Below, piece after piece: positions 1 through 10,100 of a DNA stretch of 64,000 bases (within the stretch, counting starts at the first letter, position 1; every line of letters begins with the position of its first letter). Made by a program: the position numbers and the translations under genes. The notes beneath the pieces were generated by a model. That model saw only the letters and a list, made by a program, of their open reading frames with translations. It was not told the origin of the DNA and did no database searches. This stretch comes from Asterias rubens (Eukaryota; Echinodermata; Asteroidea; Forcipulatida; Asteriidae). The stretch lies in the NCBI RefSeq assembly GCF_902459465.1, contig NC_047080.1, positions 11,134,866-11,198,865 of the forward strand. Reading direction: 5' to 3'.

Positions 1-1355
1 GAATCGATCAAAGGTTAAAAACCTCCCCATCAGAAGTAAACCCTTGTCACACCAATTGCTTCTAAATATAGAACCATAGCACCCTCATTAATGCTTTAAA
101 CACATGGATAATGCGTTTTGCATTGCCTGCACAGAAACCAAATCACCATGGCAATGGAGCATTTTCAACCTGTGTACGCCGTTCCCTGACATTTAGATTA
201 TTTTACTGGTGAATGCACAGACTTTGAGCTATGGGAGTTTGGCCATTGCCAAGTATTGTCTGAAGCCCCAGGTTGTCTTGTTTTGTATGATCAATTCGCT
301 GCCCCTGTCCTTTGCTTCTATACACTGCTGCATGGCCATGGGTTCAAGATTTTGGCCTAGATTTGGTTAAAGAGTGCCAAAATTCCCTGGAAATCGAAAA
401 ACTGTGCGTCCAAATTGTTCACTTACAATACATTTACGATGATAGCAACAGAGCGTCCCAATTTAAAACAGGGTGTCCATAAGACACCTCTGGCTAACAC
501 TATGGTTGGGTTGAATATACTCAGATTTGTTAATGTACACATCTTTATCAAATTGTCTTTGGAGAAATTGATAAGCAAGATTTGATGGGCAACAAGGTTG
601 GGAATGTACAAGTTATGCCCTGTGTAGTATGTGTCTCATTTTTGCTAAGCAATATTCTCTTTATGCTAAGCAGCTTTTTGAAACTGGCACTCTGTCAGAA
701 TGTGATTATTTTTGTTTACAGTGAATTTCTGTCCAGGATTTCATCAAATCCGTTTTTTTCTCCTTTAATGCACCATCTTCTATATCTATGACCAAAACGT
801 GTGTATATTAAAACAAAAAGGAATAACTTTACTATTATAAGATGATATATATTTCCCTCATTCTATGACCTTGAATTTTAACGGTTTGCCTAATGTGTGG
901 AATGACGTTTGTGATTGTATTTATTGTCATAAATAGATATGAATTTAAAAATAAAAAACACTTCATGATGAAGGTAAATTTGAACTATCTGAGTTATGGA
1001 TATTTTGTATGTAGCTGTAATACACTAGAAAAGTACAGACCCTTTCAAGAACCTAAATTGTTTTGCTTGGTTGGATCATGAGTAGGATATTATACTCTCC
1101 AAAAAAATATCACTTTAAAGATATTTCAAATTATGTAAAGAATTATGTATCCATTTCTGATTTGTTTTTCGAGCCGTATTACCCACCATCCCAAGGTCAA
1201 TTCTTACCCACAACTGCTAGAGTTTGGGGAGATGAAAATGTGAACAAATAAACTGTGCCAATAACCATTTGGAAGGAAATCAGTGAACAACGAGCAACCC
1301 TTTCCGATGTCGCATGCAATTATGTTCTCTATGTAATCCTATATGCTATAATCCT
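1..1355. other. Non-coding stretch, nothing recognised
   Basis: AT-rich sequence with only short open frames (62-69 codons) that lack splice context, codon pattern or recognisable motifs. I see no repeat family, tRNA-like box or promoter motif that I can name. Confidence 0.6.
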
Positions 1356-1356
1356 A

Positions 1357-1764
1357 TAATGTCCGCCGGACGGTTTTGCATATTATGCAATCGTGTCCAA
1401 CCGGACGCTGCTGCATAATGCAATTGTGTCCGCCAGGACACATTTGCATATGCAGTTGTGTCCGCCCGTGCAAAACCGTCCTTGCAGTAAATTAAACGCC
1501 CTTGGTCAACGGAACACGTTCGCCATTTTTTTTACAAGCTAAGAGCATATCATGAATGACGGGAAAAACGGCCGTTGGGTATTCGCTGCAATCATAAAAT
1601 ACGTATATTCATGCTGCATATACGTAGGTTCAGTGCATGCACGCTCGCTTACGCGCGCACATGTCCACCGGACGGTTTTTGCATAGCCCCGGACACGATT
1701 GCATATGCAAAAGTGTCCGGAGCGGACAGTATTGCATGGCGGACACAATATTGCATCCCGACAC
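1357..1764. repeat. Two clusters of quasi-palindromic GTCCG/TGCAT repeats
   Basis: About 1359-1471 holds roughly four imperfect tandem units of 32-33 bp, each built from a GTCCGCCGGAC-like palindrome and a TGCATATGCA-like palindrome. After about 190 bp of ordinary sequence a second cluster (about 1661-1764) holds the same two palindromes at shorter spacing. Open frames on both strands here (1539-1858) result from the repeat and are not genes. The arrangement could be a degraded foldback element or a satellite-like array. Confidence 0.6.
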
Positions 1765-3540
1765 TTACCCTGACTTTCACGTGGGCGATATTATTCAATG
1801 AGCAAAAAAAAGGGTGTTTGGTGAAAATAAACCAGGGTGACTCATGATTTCCCAACAATAGTTGTTTCCTCGGGAAGTATCGGTGATGTGTCCATGGAAT
1901 ATCGATATCAAAAATATAAATCAGTGCACTCCTGTTTGTTTTTGATCATTGTGAATCAGGAATGTGAAACTAGAGAGCTTAAAAATCACAATTCGGACTT
2001 TTTATGTTACTTGGTGAATAAAGTAGTTTTTCGTCTAGATTTATAAAGAAATCCTTATCTTAACAAGATAAATAACCATAAATATTTTAACTAAAAGTTA
2101 GTACACAATGAAATATATTTTGGGTATTTGATTTATTGACATTAATTCTTTTTTTGTAAATAACAATTTTTATACAAAACATTCTTTATTTTACTATATT
2201 GGAAACTTAGTCATTCCCTCTATACACAATTACAGCTTCATTTTTGACAATTGTCCCGTCACACTGGAGTGAATGTTTTCCTGTCAAAAGTCTCCTTTTT
2301 TTCAGTTGAATATAATATTCGCCTCTCTGATAATGGAAATGACGAGTTTTATCGCCAAGATACATGTCTAAGTTGTGATGTGCTCGACTTTTTAGATGAA
2401 TAAAGGCAAAATGACGTGGACGGTTATGTTGGAAACAGTGACGGTTGGAAACTAGTCTTGAACGGCGACGTTATACATACTTTTGGTGTTAGTCACCGGA
2501 GAAGGGACTGGGCAAGTTTACGAATCTGGTTTTGATCCAGAAGTTTGATACAGATATCTCTTCACCAGTATTTCGTGTTGTGATATCTACAAATGTATAC
2601 AAAACGAACGTCTCCATTCAAGACTAGTTGGACACCAATTTCGTATGATTTGAAAGGAAAAATACCGGAAATTATATGAGTATAGTTCTCAAAACTATGG
2701 AATGTTTAGGTTCCAGTTCGCAGACAATATGTGTGCTTATTCCCACTGATAAATCAAGTGTGAAATCCTTTAATAATATATTTTTATAAAGCCATTATAT
2801 TTTCATTCGAATATTTGTTTAATGCGCCTAGAAAGATCAGAGTGACACATTGTTAACGAGTGGGCCCACCATGAAAGGAAAGTCGAAAGTGAATACATTT
2901 CTTGCATTATGCCCCTATTTTTTTTTCACATTTTATGTTCAGGATCATGGAGATGCTTTTGAATGTTTTGTCTTTCACTTGAATACATGTAGTAAAAACC
3001 CGGCGATCTAGCAACAGATGTCACAAGATAGTAATCCTGCCCGCAAAATTTAAAAAGAATAAATTTATGAGAATTAGTGATGCCGTCTGTCTTTTAGATC
3101 ACAATGCAAAATACCCTGTTTGATTGAAAAGACCTGTGTTACAAAAAGCTGGATATTTGCACTGTTCTGTTTCTCCAATCGTTCTACATTCTTTTTCTTA
3201 GGCCTACTGATATCGTCCATAGGATACTTGTATTTCCAAATCAAACAAATTGACACTCTATCGTACGTAACTGGCGGCAGATGATTATGCTACATTCGGT
3301 TTCACTGATGACTTACGCTTTTATTGTAAAACCACATGACTTTAAAAGCTCCATTTCCCATTGAATGTCTTCACCATTTCCTGAGCAATAATGACTGTGC
3401 ACTAAAATTAGACACACCTGTCTGTGCGCGTAGCATTGCTTCAGTGTGAACCTTTTTCTTTATAGCGTCAATGATGCCTCACACTTAAAAACACTAAACT
3501 GACACCAAGTCCACTCTACGATGTCTTATGTGCGTCACAC
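1765..3540. other. Non-coding stretch, nothing recognised
   Basis: AT-rich, without a convincing coding frame or identifiable repeat. A minus-strand frame at 3074-3256 has no motif or splice support. Confidence 0.55.
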
Positions 3541-3559
3541 CTCTACATTTGCATATTTG

Positions 3560-3860
3560 GCAGTCAGCCAAAGACGTGCCACGGAAGTTGGATGACGTTA
3601 CCAAGCCCAGCCAATGAAGTTCCACCAAATAATCCACCTTCTTGATTGGTTGTGAAGTAAAGTGGCGCGAGTTTTTGGTTCCATGTGCAAACTTGCATTA
3701 CCTGGGCAGACGATAAGAAGTGTACAAGTGAGTGGTTGGAATGAACTCCCCTGGCACATTCCAGCAGGCCTCGTCTTTTGTTCTTTTGTTCAACGCAATG
3801 TGTGTTGGACGCCGGACCAAAACATTAAATATGGCGGCCATGCACGGCGGTAGTTTGCTA
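3560..3860 (+). promoter_or_regulatory. Promoter-like segment with CCAAT and YY1-like motifs
   Basis: The segment has a CCAAT box (AGCCAATGAAG near 3609), an inverted one (GATTGGTTG near 3645), a GC-richer stretch (GTGGCGCGAG near 3662) and an AAATATGGCGGCCAT motif (near 3829) like the YY1 element often found just downstream of start sites of animal housekeeping genes. Together these suggest a TATA-less promoter firing to the right. A candidate coding exon follows at 3892. No transcript evidence is available. Confidence 0.4.
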
Positions 3861-3891
3861 TCAGCACACTTTGGAGAAACTTTCGCTCATT

Positions 3892-3975
3892 ATGTCGGAT
3901 TTACACCTCGTGTTTGTGGACATTATACAGAGGAAGATGCTGTACCAGAAAGGGACACTTTCTGAGGAACTGAAT
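3892..3975 (+). CDS. Candidate first coding exon, possibly NSMCE1-like (weak)
   Basis: An ATG at 3892 opens 28 codons that end exactly at a GTATGT donor (3976), just downstream of the promoter-like segment. The peptide begins MSDLH, then has a spaced Phe and a hydrophobic helix. This loosely resembles the MTDVH...F start of NSMCE1, the RING subunit of the SMC5/6 complex. I found no later exons encoding the winged-helix or RING parts, so the resemblance may be chance. An upstream ATG in another frame at the YY1-like motif (44 codons, ending at a TGA) would be read first by a scanning ribosome. The segment could also be a non-coding first exon. Confidence 0.2.
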
Positions 3976-4117
3976 GTATGTTTTCGTGGATAAATAAACA
4001 GTATTTTGACGTTGTTGTTAACTGTTTTGCGAGGTACAGGACGACATGTCTTCTTAACGTGTGTGACTCTTGACTTCGCGTCAACTTGCACTGGATGAGC
4101 AATGTTGTGAAATTCAG

Positions 4118-4260
4118 TGTTGGAGGAGCAGTGCACGACAGTTGAATTTCTGCAAGGAGCATACCCCTCTGAATATTATCCACGTTGGAAAAAAGGGCCA
4201 TGCCTCAAAAGGAAGGAATTTGAAAAGGTGGCTGGCATCAGGGGAATAATACGTGAACAG
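4118..4260 (+). CDS. Candidate internal exon, unknown
   Basis: A 143-bp open segment is bounded by an acceptor-like AAATTCAG (ending 4117) and a GTAAGA donor (4261). Read in the open frame it is basic and aromatic-rich (PRWKKGPCLKRKEFEK), ending REQ at the donor. It does not join in an obviously meaningful frame to the candidate exon at 3892-3975. I do not recognise it. A MITE begins 10 bp downstream of the donor. Confidence 0.18.
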
Positions 4261-4270
4261 GTAAGAAAAG

Positions 4271-4402
4271 GGAAAAGTTTCCGTATGGCGCCACCACTTT
4301 TTCATTCGATATGAAATAATATAGTATCTAATTTACCTCAATGAGATATCCCTTTTTGTAAAAATGAGTGAAAAGGTGGTGGCGCCATACGGAAAGTTAT
4401 CC
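4271..4402. mobile_element. 132-bp MITE, GGCGCC-TIR family, copy A
   Basis: The terminal inverted repeats are about 34 bp, starting GGAAAAGTTTCCG at one end and, read inward on the other strand, GGATAACTTTCCG at the other. Both continue TATGGCGCCACCAC. The AT-rich core contains TACCTCAATGAGATATCCC. Three other near-identical copies lie at 44818-45636. This copy has no clear target duplication, unlike copies C and D. It sits 15 bp past the stop codon of the minus-strand gene at 4418, so it probably forms part of that gene's 3' UTR. Confidence 0.9.
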
Positions 4403-4417
4403 CTCGAGGCTCAACAT

Positions 4418-5358
4418 TCAATTCAATTGAGGCCTCCTGTACTTGTTTAAGACACTTCTTTTTTTTAAGCCAGACTTGTTCACTTTCTTTGTCTTTAATA
4501 TCTTAGTACATCCACATATTCCATGCTTGCGAACCATAATATCGTCGCACTGGTTTACCGGTACACCGCACACTTTCTCAACAACTGCAACCCCATTGTC
4601 CGTCGTTTTCGCTACCTCGGTGATCGTGACCGGGCGTGGGCCTGGGCTGGGGGTGGGGTTGGGAGACTCGAACCACCCACCGTCACCTTCTGTCGCGGTG
4701 GTGGGACCAACAACACTGTCACTAGGTGTCCATGTTTCTGAGTTTGTGTTTTCTGTTCTGTATAAAACTGAACTTTCAGTGTTTGTGGTGGCTATTGAAG
4801 AAGGTGTTGTTGATAACTTGAAGTTGGCTGTAGTGAGCCTCGAGACTGCCTCTGGTGTGGTTGATGATGATGATGATGACGATGATGATGATGATGATGA
4901 TAAACCAGCCGCAGCACGTAGAGGCACTTGAGGAAGACACACAAGGCTGAGTATGGCCATCTTGAAGGCTATGGCGTATCTAGCACCAGACGCACCCCGC
5001 ATCTCTCCCCAACCCGTAGTGCCTGAAATCAATAAATAACAAGTTATTTTAAGCTCATGTCATAGCAATCATACCCTATTCAAAGTGCACCTGTTGTTGT
5101 ACATTGTGAAGTTAAAAGAAATTCTGCCGTGTGGCACATCACATACACAGTGCGTTGAATAATTCACAAATACAAAACGATAAAAATGTACGTTACAAAA
5201 CAACCCTGACTGCATAATAAGCATATAGCAGTGGTTAATTTTGTGAAATACATAAACAAATGAAGCATAATGTGTGTTATAGTATGAGCCTTACCACCAC
5301 CTGCACCTCCAATGTTGAGCAGCCTAAAGTTCTTGGGTTTGAAAATTAGAGTTTCCAT
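4418..5358 (-). CDS. Two-exon secreted Ser/Thr/Pro-rich protein with C-terminal Cys module, unknown family
   Basis: The main exon runs from 5022 (acceptor TTGATTTCAG) down to a TGA at 4418. It contains ATG 5002 followed by a hydrophobic segment (AILSLVCL) that looks like a signal peptide, a run of 13 serines, about 90 Ser/Thr/Pro-rich residues with potential O-glycosylation, then a basic tail with four cysteines (C-x6-C-x10-C-x-C) and the dibasic stretch KKRS. From ATG 5002 the product is 194 residues. An upstream exon 5295-5358 (ATG 5358, donor G|GTAAGG) joins in frame to give 222 residues, but would place about 30 extra residues before the hydrophobic segment, so I cannot decide the start. 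The serine run is a TCA/TCG trinucleotide tract and probably length-variable. I do not recognise the cysteine module. A secreted or extracellular-matrix role is inference only. Confidence 0.55.
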
Positions 5359-5369
5359 AAGAAAATGTC

Positions 5370-5930
5370 CGGGTAAATTTAGTGCGTTTTTCTTTTCAAT
5401 TTCAAAGTTTCAAATTCACTATGGGTGTATTATATCGTGTCCTATATCTGCCTCTTTTTTACACTTAAATTACATTTTACGGCAAAACAGCTAATAGGCC
5501 TGTCTCTGTTGTTGCTTTTCTCAAAATCGAATTTTTCGAAAGATTTGCTCAATACAGTCGTTCAACCATGCAAGTGACTGTAACTTATCACAGGCCGCGT
5601 TGTCTCAGTAACGCGACCTCCACATATTTTTTTGAGTTTTGTTAGCATATCTTGAAAAGTAGACAACCCTTGAATGAGTGTATACCAATTTACTCTGACA
5701 TCACAAATTCAATCTAATTGAAAAATTGTTTTGCCAAAATTCGTTATTTCACAGCACAAACAAAACACTGCACAAATTTATGTTCATCTAGTCGAAATAC
5801 GAGTCAATTTATTCAAATTTATTTCCATTAAATGGCTGCTTTTATGGACGTCATAAATTCAGCGTCTGTCTGACATAATATCGCTCATTCATCTAGAAGT
5901 CCGTGACGACCGTTCCATCTCAATCAGCTA
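5370..5930. other. Intergenic sequence upstream of the secreted-protein gene
   Basis: AT-rich with no named motif. It would contain the promoter of the minus-strand gene ending at 5358. The segment GGCCGCGTTGTCTCAGTAACGC near 5593 is GC-rich, but I cannot assign it a role. Confidence 0.4.
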
Positions 5931-5931
5931 A

Positions 5932-6114
5932 ATGGCGTCTGCTGCGCGGAATTACCTGCCAAACACTTCCGTAAATGATATAGGGCGGGAGATGAATCTC
6001 CGGTGGTGGTTAAACCAAGTGATAGGCACAGATCCCAAGAACCTAAATGAAGGTTTACAACGAACCGTGATGAATGAGTTATCTTGTTTCGAAAAGCGAG
6101 TAAAACATGTGTAA
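5932..6114 (+). CDS. Short ORF, possible first exon, unknown
   Basis: A 60-codon frame opens with ATGGCGTCTGC, a context typical of animal first exons, and has balanced composition (MASAARNYLPNTSVND...). Its last third runs into a dispersed repeat beginning near 6085 and it stops there. No recognisable motif and no clear splice donor were found. It could be a relic exon cut by the repeat, or a chance frame. Confidence 0.18.
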   Translation: MASAARNYLPNTSVNDIGREMNLRWWLNQVIGTDPKNLNEGLQRTVMNELSCFEKRVKHV

Positions 6115-6250
6115 TAAACGGTTCGAAGACTTCGCTTTCTCCAGAAGACGATCAGAGCATACTGATCGAAACGTCGAGTTAAAACCAACTGTTCTTTTCA
6201 GAACACCCCAACTCATTTAGAGATAGTCATTACATGGTGTTACCGCAAAC
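6085..6250 (+). repeat. Retroelement 3'-tail-like repeat, copy 1 (plus)
   Basis: Shares with segments at about 23310-23475, 29330-29470 (minus) and 41695-41775 (minus) the ordered motifs GAAGACG, a CATACTGATCGAAACGT block, and the hairpin GTTCTTTTCAGAAC followed by CTCA and ATTACATGGT. The GAAGA...GAAACG arrangement resembles the 3' untranslated region of Penelope-like elements. No reverse-transcriptase frame is present. A shorter related fragment lies near 6310-6370. Confidence 0.55.
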
Positions 6251-9200
6251 CTTTCCATGTCGTATTTCCATCTGAACCATGATGTAGAATTGATCACGTT
6301 TCAAAAAGCAAGTAAAACATATTTAGGCTTATAAAGGCTCGAAGACCTGTTAATTTGGATCAAAACATGTTCACAGTCACGAGGAAAGTTGTCAGAACAT
6401 AGATACTGTGGGAGGGTCTGTAGCCCCTTCCACATGGCAACACATCTTAGCATTGTTGGTTAATTTAGTAAATTGTAGTGTTAACGTTTAGGTATGGTAT
6501 TTTTTTCTTTCCGCCTCCGTAACTTCCTGTACACCTTTTCTTCATATTGCACAAAGATACGCACACTTTAACATTTACAGGTACCACATGTTGATGCAGC
6601 AAATAAAAAACAGTTTCTGTAATAGTTTTCACCTTTGATAATTGCCAAATACCAGTATCCTTACTTTTATCCCAGCATAATGTAAAAATTAACAAACCTG
6701 TGACAATTTGGGCTCATATCGACAGCTCACGTTCAACAGCGCTTAAGTTAAACAGAAAAAAGCTAACGTGGCTTTTTTCCATTCTGAAGCTTTATCATAC
6801 CCGTTTAAAAAAAAAAAAAATCTTAATATAGATCACCCTTTTCAGGTAAAATAGCCCATCTTTGACATTACACAAATGCGAATAAAATATCTACATAATG
6901 ATTTCAGTTTGGTTTATTTTCCCCTACAAAATCTAGACTATTCTTCTCGATTCCGACGTCTTAAGTCTTATTAAATTTCAATCACGGCGAACAAATAATA
7001 AATTGATTACAAAACGTCTCAAAGAACCGACATGCACGTGTTCCTACGTTCTGCTCTGAATCCAAACCCGTCTCGGTACACGGCGATCATCCTCCGGGAG
7101 TTGCGAACCTCAAGTGCCTAATTCCTTTAGCGGTGTTCTCGGCACGGTAGACCCGTCCAAGATCACACAGAGCCCCCGGCGTAGAAAAGAACGCTCTATA
7201 CACGGTAACTTTTGACCTTTATTCCGTACGTCATATGCCTAAAGGCTACCACAAAGTACAGCGTTTCAAGGGGGGTTGATGCTTTTTGGCTCCTTTGGGA
7301 GCGGTGATAGCAAATTTAAGAGCTGTCTTGAAGCGGGTTAGTAGGGAAATATTTGTTAAAGAGGAGTTAAATCCTCATTACTCGCGTTCTAATCTAATCT
7401 GTAGTCGCCGGATCAGCCGTTGGCGTTTCTTTTTTATGTACAGGGTTCAGTGGGGTTCATGTGTTTGGGATAGGTATGAAATAATGGACGATGATTGTAC
7501 TGCTTGAATGGAAGGTTATAATAATAACAACTGTAATTTGATTATAAAGAAACGTAATTAGTCGTCGCAGCTCAAGTACCACCTGTACTGTGCCGTTGGT
7601 TTCATGCGTATGCATGCGTACGTAATATTGTACGTTGAACAATACGTGTATATTTCGTCCATCGCTACTCTCACAAACCTCTTTCAAAATAGTATGTAAC
7701 TTACGATCAATGGATAATAAAAACTTAAACCTGAATAATATAAATATACATAAACTTACAGTGACTCTAAAGCAATGCAGATGTCAAACTGATGACGTGA
7801 CCCCTCTCAGCAAAAAACGTCTGAAAACGCGTCCAGTACAAAGCCAAAATGTAACCAAATTCTATGCGCTGAATTTCGATAGACGGATAACTGGTCACAC
7901 AAAACCACCCAGTGATTTCGCACGTCATTAAAAATGGAACCCATGATGATATAATGAAGGCCGTACCGTGAGATGTACTTGTAGTTTAAAATATACAATC
8001 AATTATATACTCACTGTATTTTGATAACTTTTGCTTTGTATTTTCATAACACACCTCACTGGGCACGTTGTATACAGCATGCATAAAATCTGTGGAGTCA
8101 ATCACGTATGACAAACATTGTCTCCCATTTTTGAAACAGTATTGAGTTCGACTATTCAACCATCATGGTCATTGCTCGTCAAAGAATGACGTCATTGACC
8201 ATGAAAAGTATGTGTTATAATTTCCTTTCTGTATGACTGTTCAACAATTTGTTATTTTTTTTATATAAAAGGGCCGGTTCATCAGTGGAGTCCCTATTGG
8301 CCATTTTAATTAAAACATATAGGTAAATTCGTGTCTATCCTATAGTTTTAACCCTTTAGTCCCTGCACCGCACGAGTTTGCTGAAATCCAATTTCTCAAG
8401 ATTCTTGCAGTAAATTACTGGAATCGTAGTTCAAATTTTAAAAGATAGCCATGGCTTAATGTGTATGCACAATTGTTTACCCTTTCGGTAATATTTGTCT
8501 AAAAGTACAAGTTCTCATGGGAACAATAAATGCCTCTCGTTAAACGGCTACGGTCATTTTTATGGCGAATTTTTTTGTGCACGGATAAAATGAACACAAT
8601 AGCTTTTCAAGGCTTTTGTCTGGCTCAATGCTCATACTGATTAAATGCGAAGGCGTTAATTTTCGACAATATCATCATAAATGATGAACAGTTTGCTGTT
8701 TACTAATGAGCGTTTTATTTTTCGTAAGAGCTAAATTATTTCATCATCATTAGCTTCGACAAGTCAACTGTGAAGGGAGAATTAATAACGATCTATAACA
8801 ACTAGATATATTAACAAATGCGTAGACCTACTAATGACTATCGAGTTTTCTTTTGATGTTCCTTTTTTTCTACAAACACAAGCTAGCGAGGTTTCCTCGT
8901 ACCGCATACAGTGTATCGCTATATGCGGCTGGGCGGTACAGCGGCTAAATGGTTAATAATAAGAACGTCATTCAACCTGTAGAAATATCATCAAAAACTG
9001 AAGACGGGCAGAGTTATTGGTGTACTGTACGAAACCATTTCGGAATAAACCACCAATGTGAGTGCATACTTTACATGGATGTACCTGCCCGCATATATAG
9101 TTGAATATTTGAATACTTGAGTGTTCATGAGACATAGAATGTAGTAAGAACTGTGACTTTCTTCCGAGAAACTATTGCACGTCATACCTACAAGAATATC

Positions 9201-9470
9201 AAGGACACTTCCACACACTAAGATGTTCCGTGGAGGAAGTCTTCCTCCATGGGTCATCTAAAGCTGATATAGTTCGTAGTCCCGTTTGAACGATTTCCAT
9301 GCCATCAGTTTCACGTTGGACACTAAACCAGTCCCAAAGGACATTGAGAGGTTGGTGACGTCAAAGCTAGAGAGAGAGAGTGTCGTTGTACTTTTGAAGC
9401 TCGGATGTTGTGTGGTGTGAAGCTTGAGATTTGTTAAGGTGTGGGTTGGATGCAAAACCCCAAGAGAATT
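6251..9470. other. Non-coding stretch, nothing recognised
   Basis: Long AT-rich interval with homopolymer runs and short frames only. Frames at 7286-7507, 7635-7931 and 8991-9257 have no motif, signal peptide or splice support. A GAGAGAGAGA microsatellite lies near 9371. Confidence 0.5.
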
Positions 9471-9473
9471 GCG

Positions 9474-9861
9474 TTAAAGACATAGGACACTATTGGTAAT
9501 TGTCAAAGACCAGTCTTCTCACTTGGTGAATCTCAACATAAAATATGCATAAAATAACAAACCTGTTCAAATTTGAGCTTGATTGGTTGTTGAAGTTGCG
9601 AGATAACTATGACAGAAAAAACACCCTTGTCACACGAAGTTGTGTGCTTTTAGATGCTTGATTTCGGGACATCAAATTCTAAACTTGAGGTCTCGAAATT
9701 AAATTCGTGAAAAATCACTTCTCGAAAACTATGTCACTTCAGAGGGAGCCGTTTTTCACAATGTTTTATACTTTTCAACCTCTCCCCATTACTCGTTACC
9801 GAGTGAGGTTTTATGCTGATAACTATTTTGAGTAATTACCAAAAGTGTCCACTGCCATTAA
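9474..9861. mobile_element. About 390-bp TTAA-flanked MITE, copy 1
   Basis: Ends TTAAAGACATAGGACACTAT and, inverted, TTAATGGCAGTGGACACTTT. The interior contains TAATTGTCAAAGACCAGTC, ACAAACCTGT, GAAGTTGTGTGC and GAGGGAGCCGTTT blocks shared with copies at 25149, 28141, 47450, 55033 and 62462. TTAA at both ends suggests a TTAA target, as used by piggyBac and Kolobok transposases. It has no coding capacity. Confidence 0.85.
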
Positions 9862-9952
9862 AAGTGTAATATGTTATGGAGATAATAAGTATACCGTTGT
9901 CATCTGTAATAGTTTTGTATATTTCTGACATGTTGAGACGTGACAATGGATT

Positions 9953-10100
9953 GTGGTATATGACAGAGCGGTCCTTTTCAGAGGACTCAAGTTGAGGCAT
10001 AAGAGCGAGGGTTCGAATCCTGCTCATGACCCTTGATTCTTTGAGCGAGGCACTTAACCATAATTGCTTCTCTTAACCTAGTTGTTTAAATCAGAGAGGG
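9953..10100 (+). mobile_element. tRNA-derived SINE
   Basis: An RNA polymerase III B-box-like GGGTTCGAATCC (near 10011) is preceded by a degenerate tRNA-like head and followed by a GAGCGAGGCACTTAACCATA block. The same block occurs in the minus-strand element at 51885-52085. The CTTGAGCAAGGCACTTAACC-like core is shared by several animal SINE and LINE tails (Deu/L2 type, from memory). The A box is weak. Confidence 0.6.

Noticed and set aside
4443-4931. 162-codon plus-strand frame with a poly-Asp run
   Set aside because: It is the antisense of the poly-Ser/Thr/Pro exon; the Asp run is the complement of the serine codons. It has no splice or signal support of its own.
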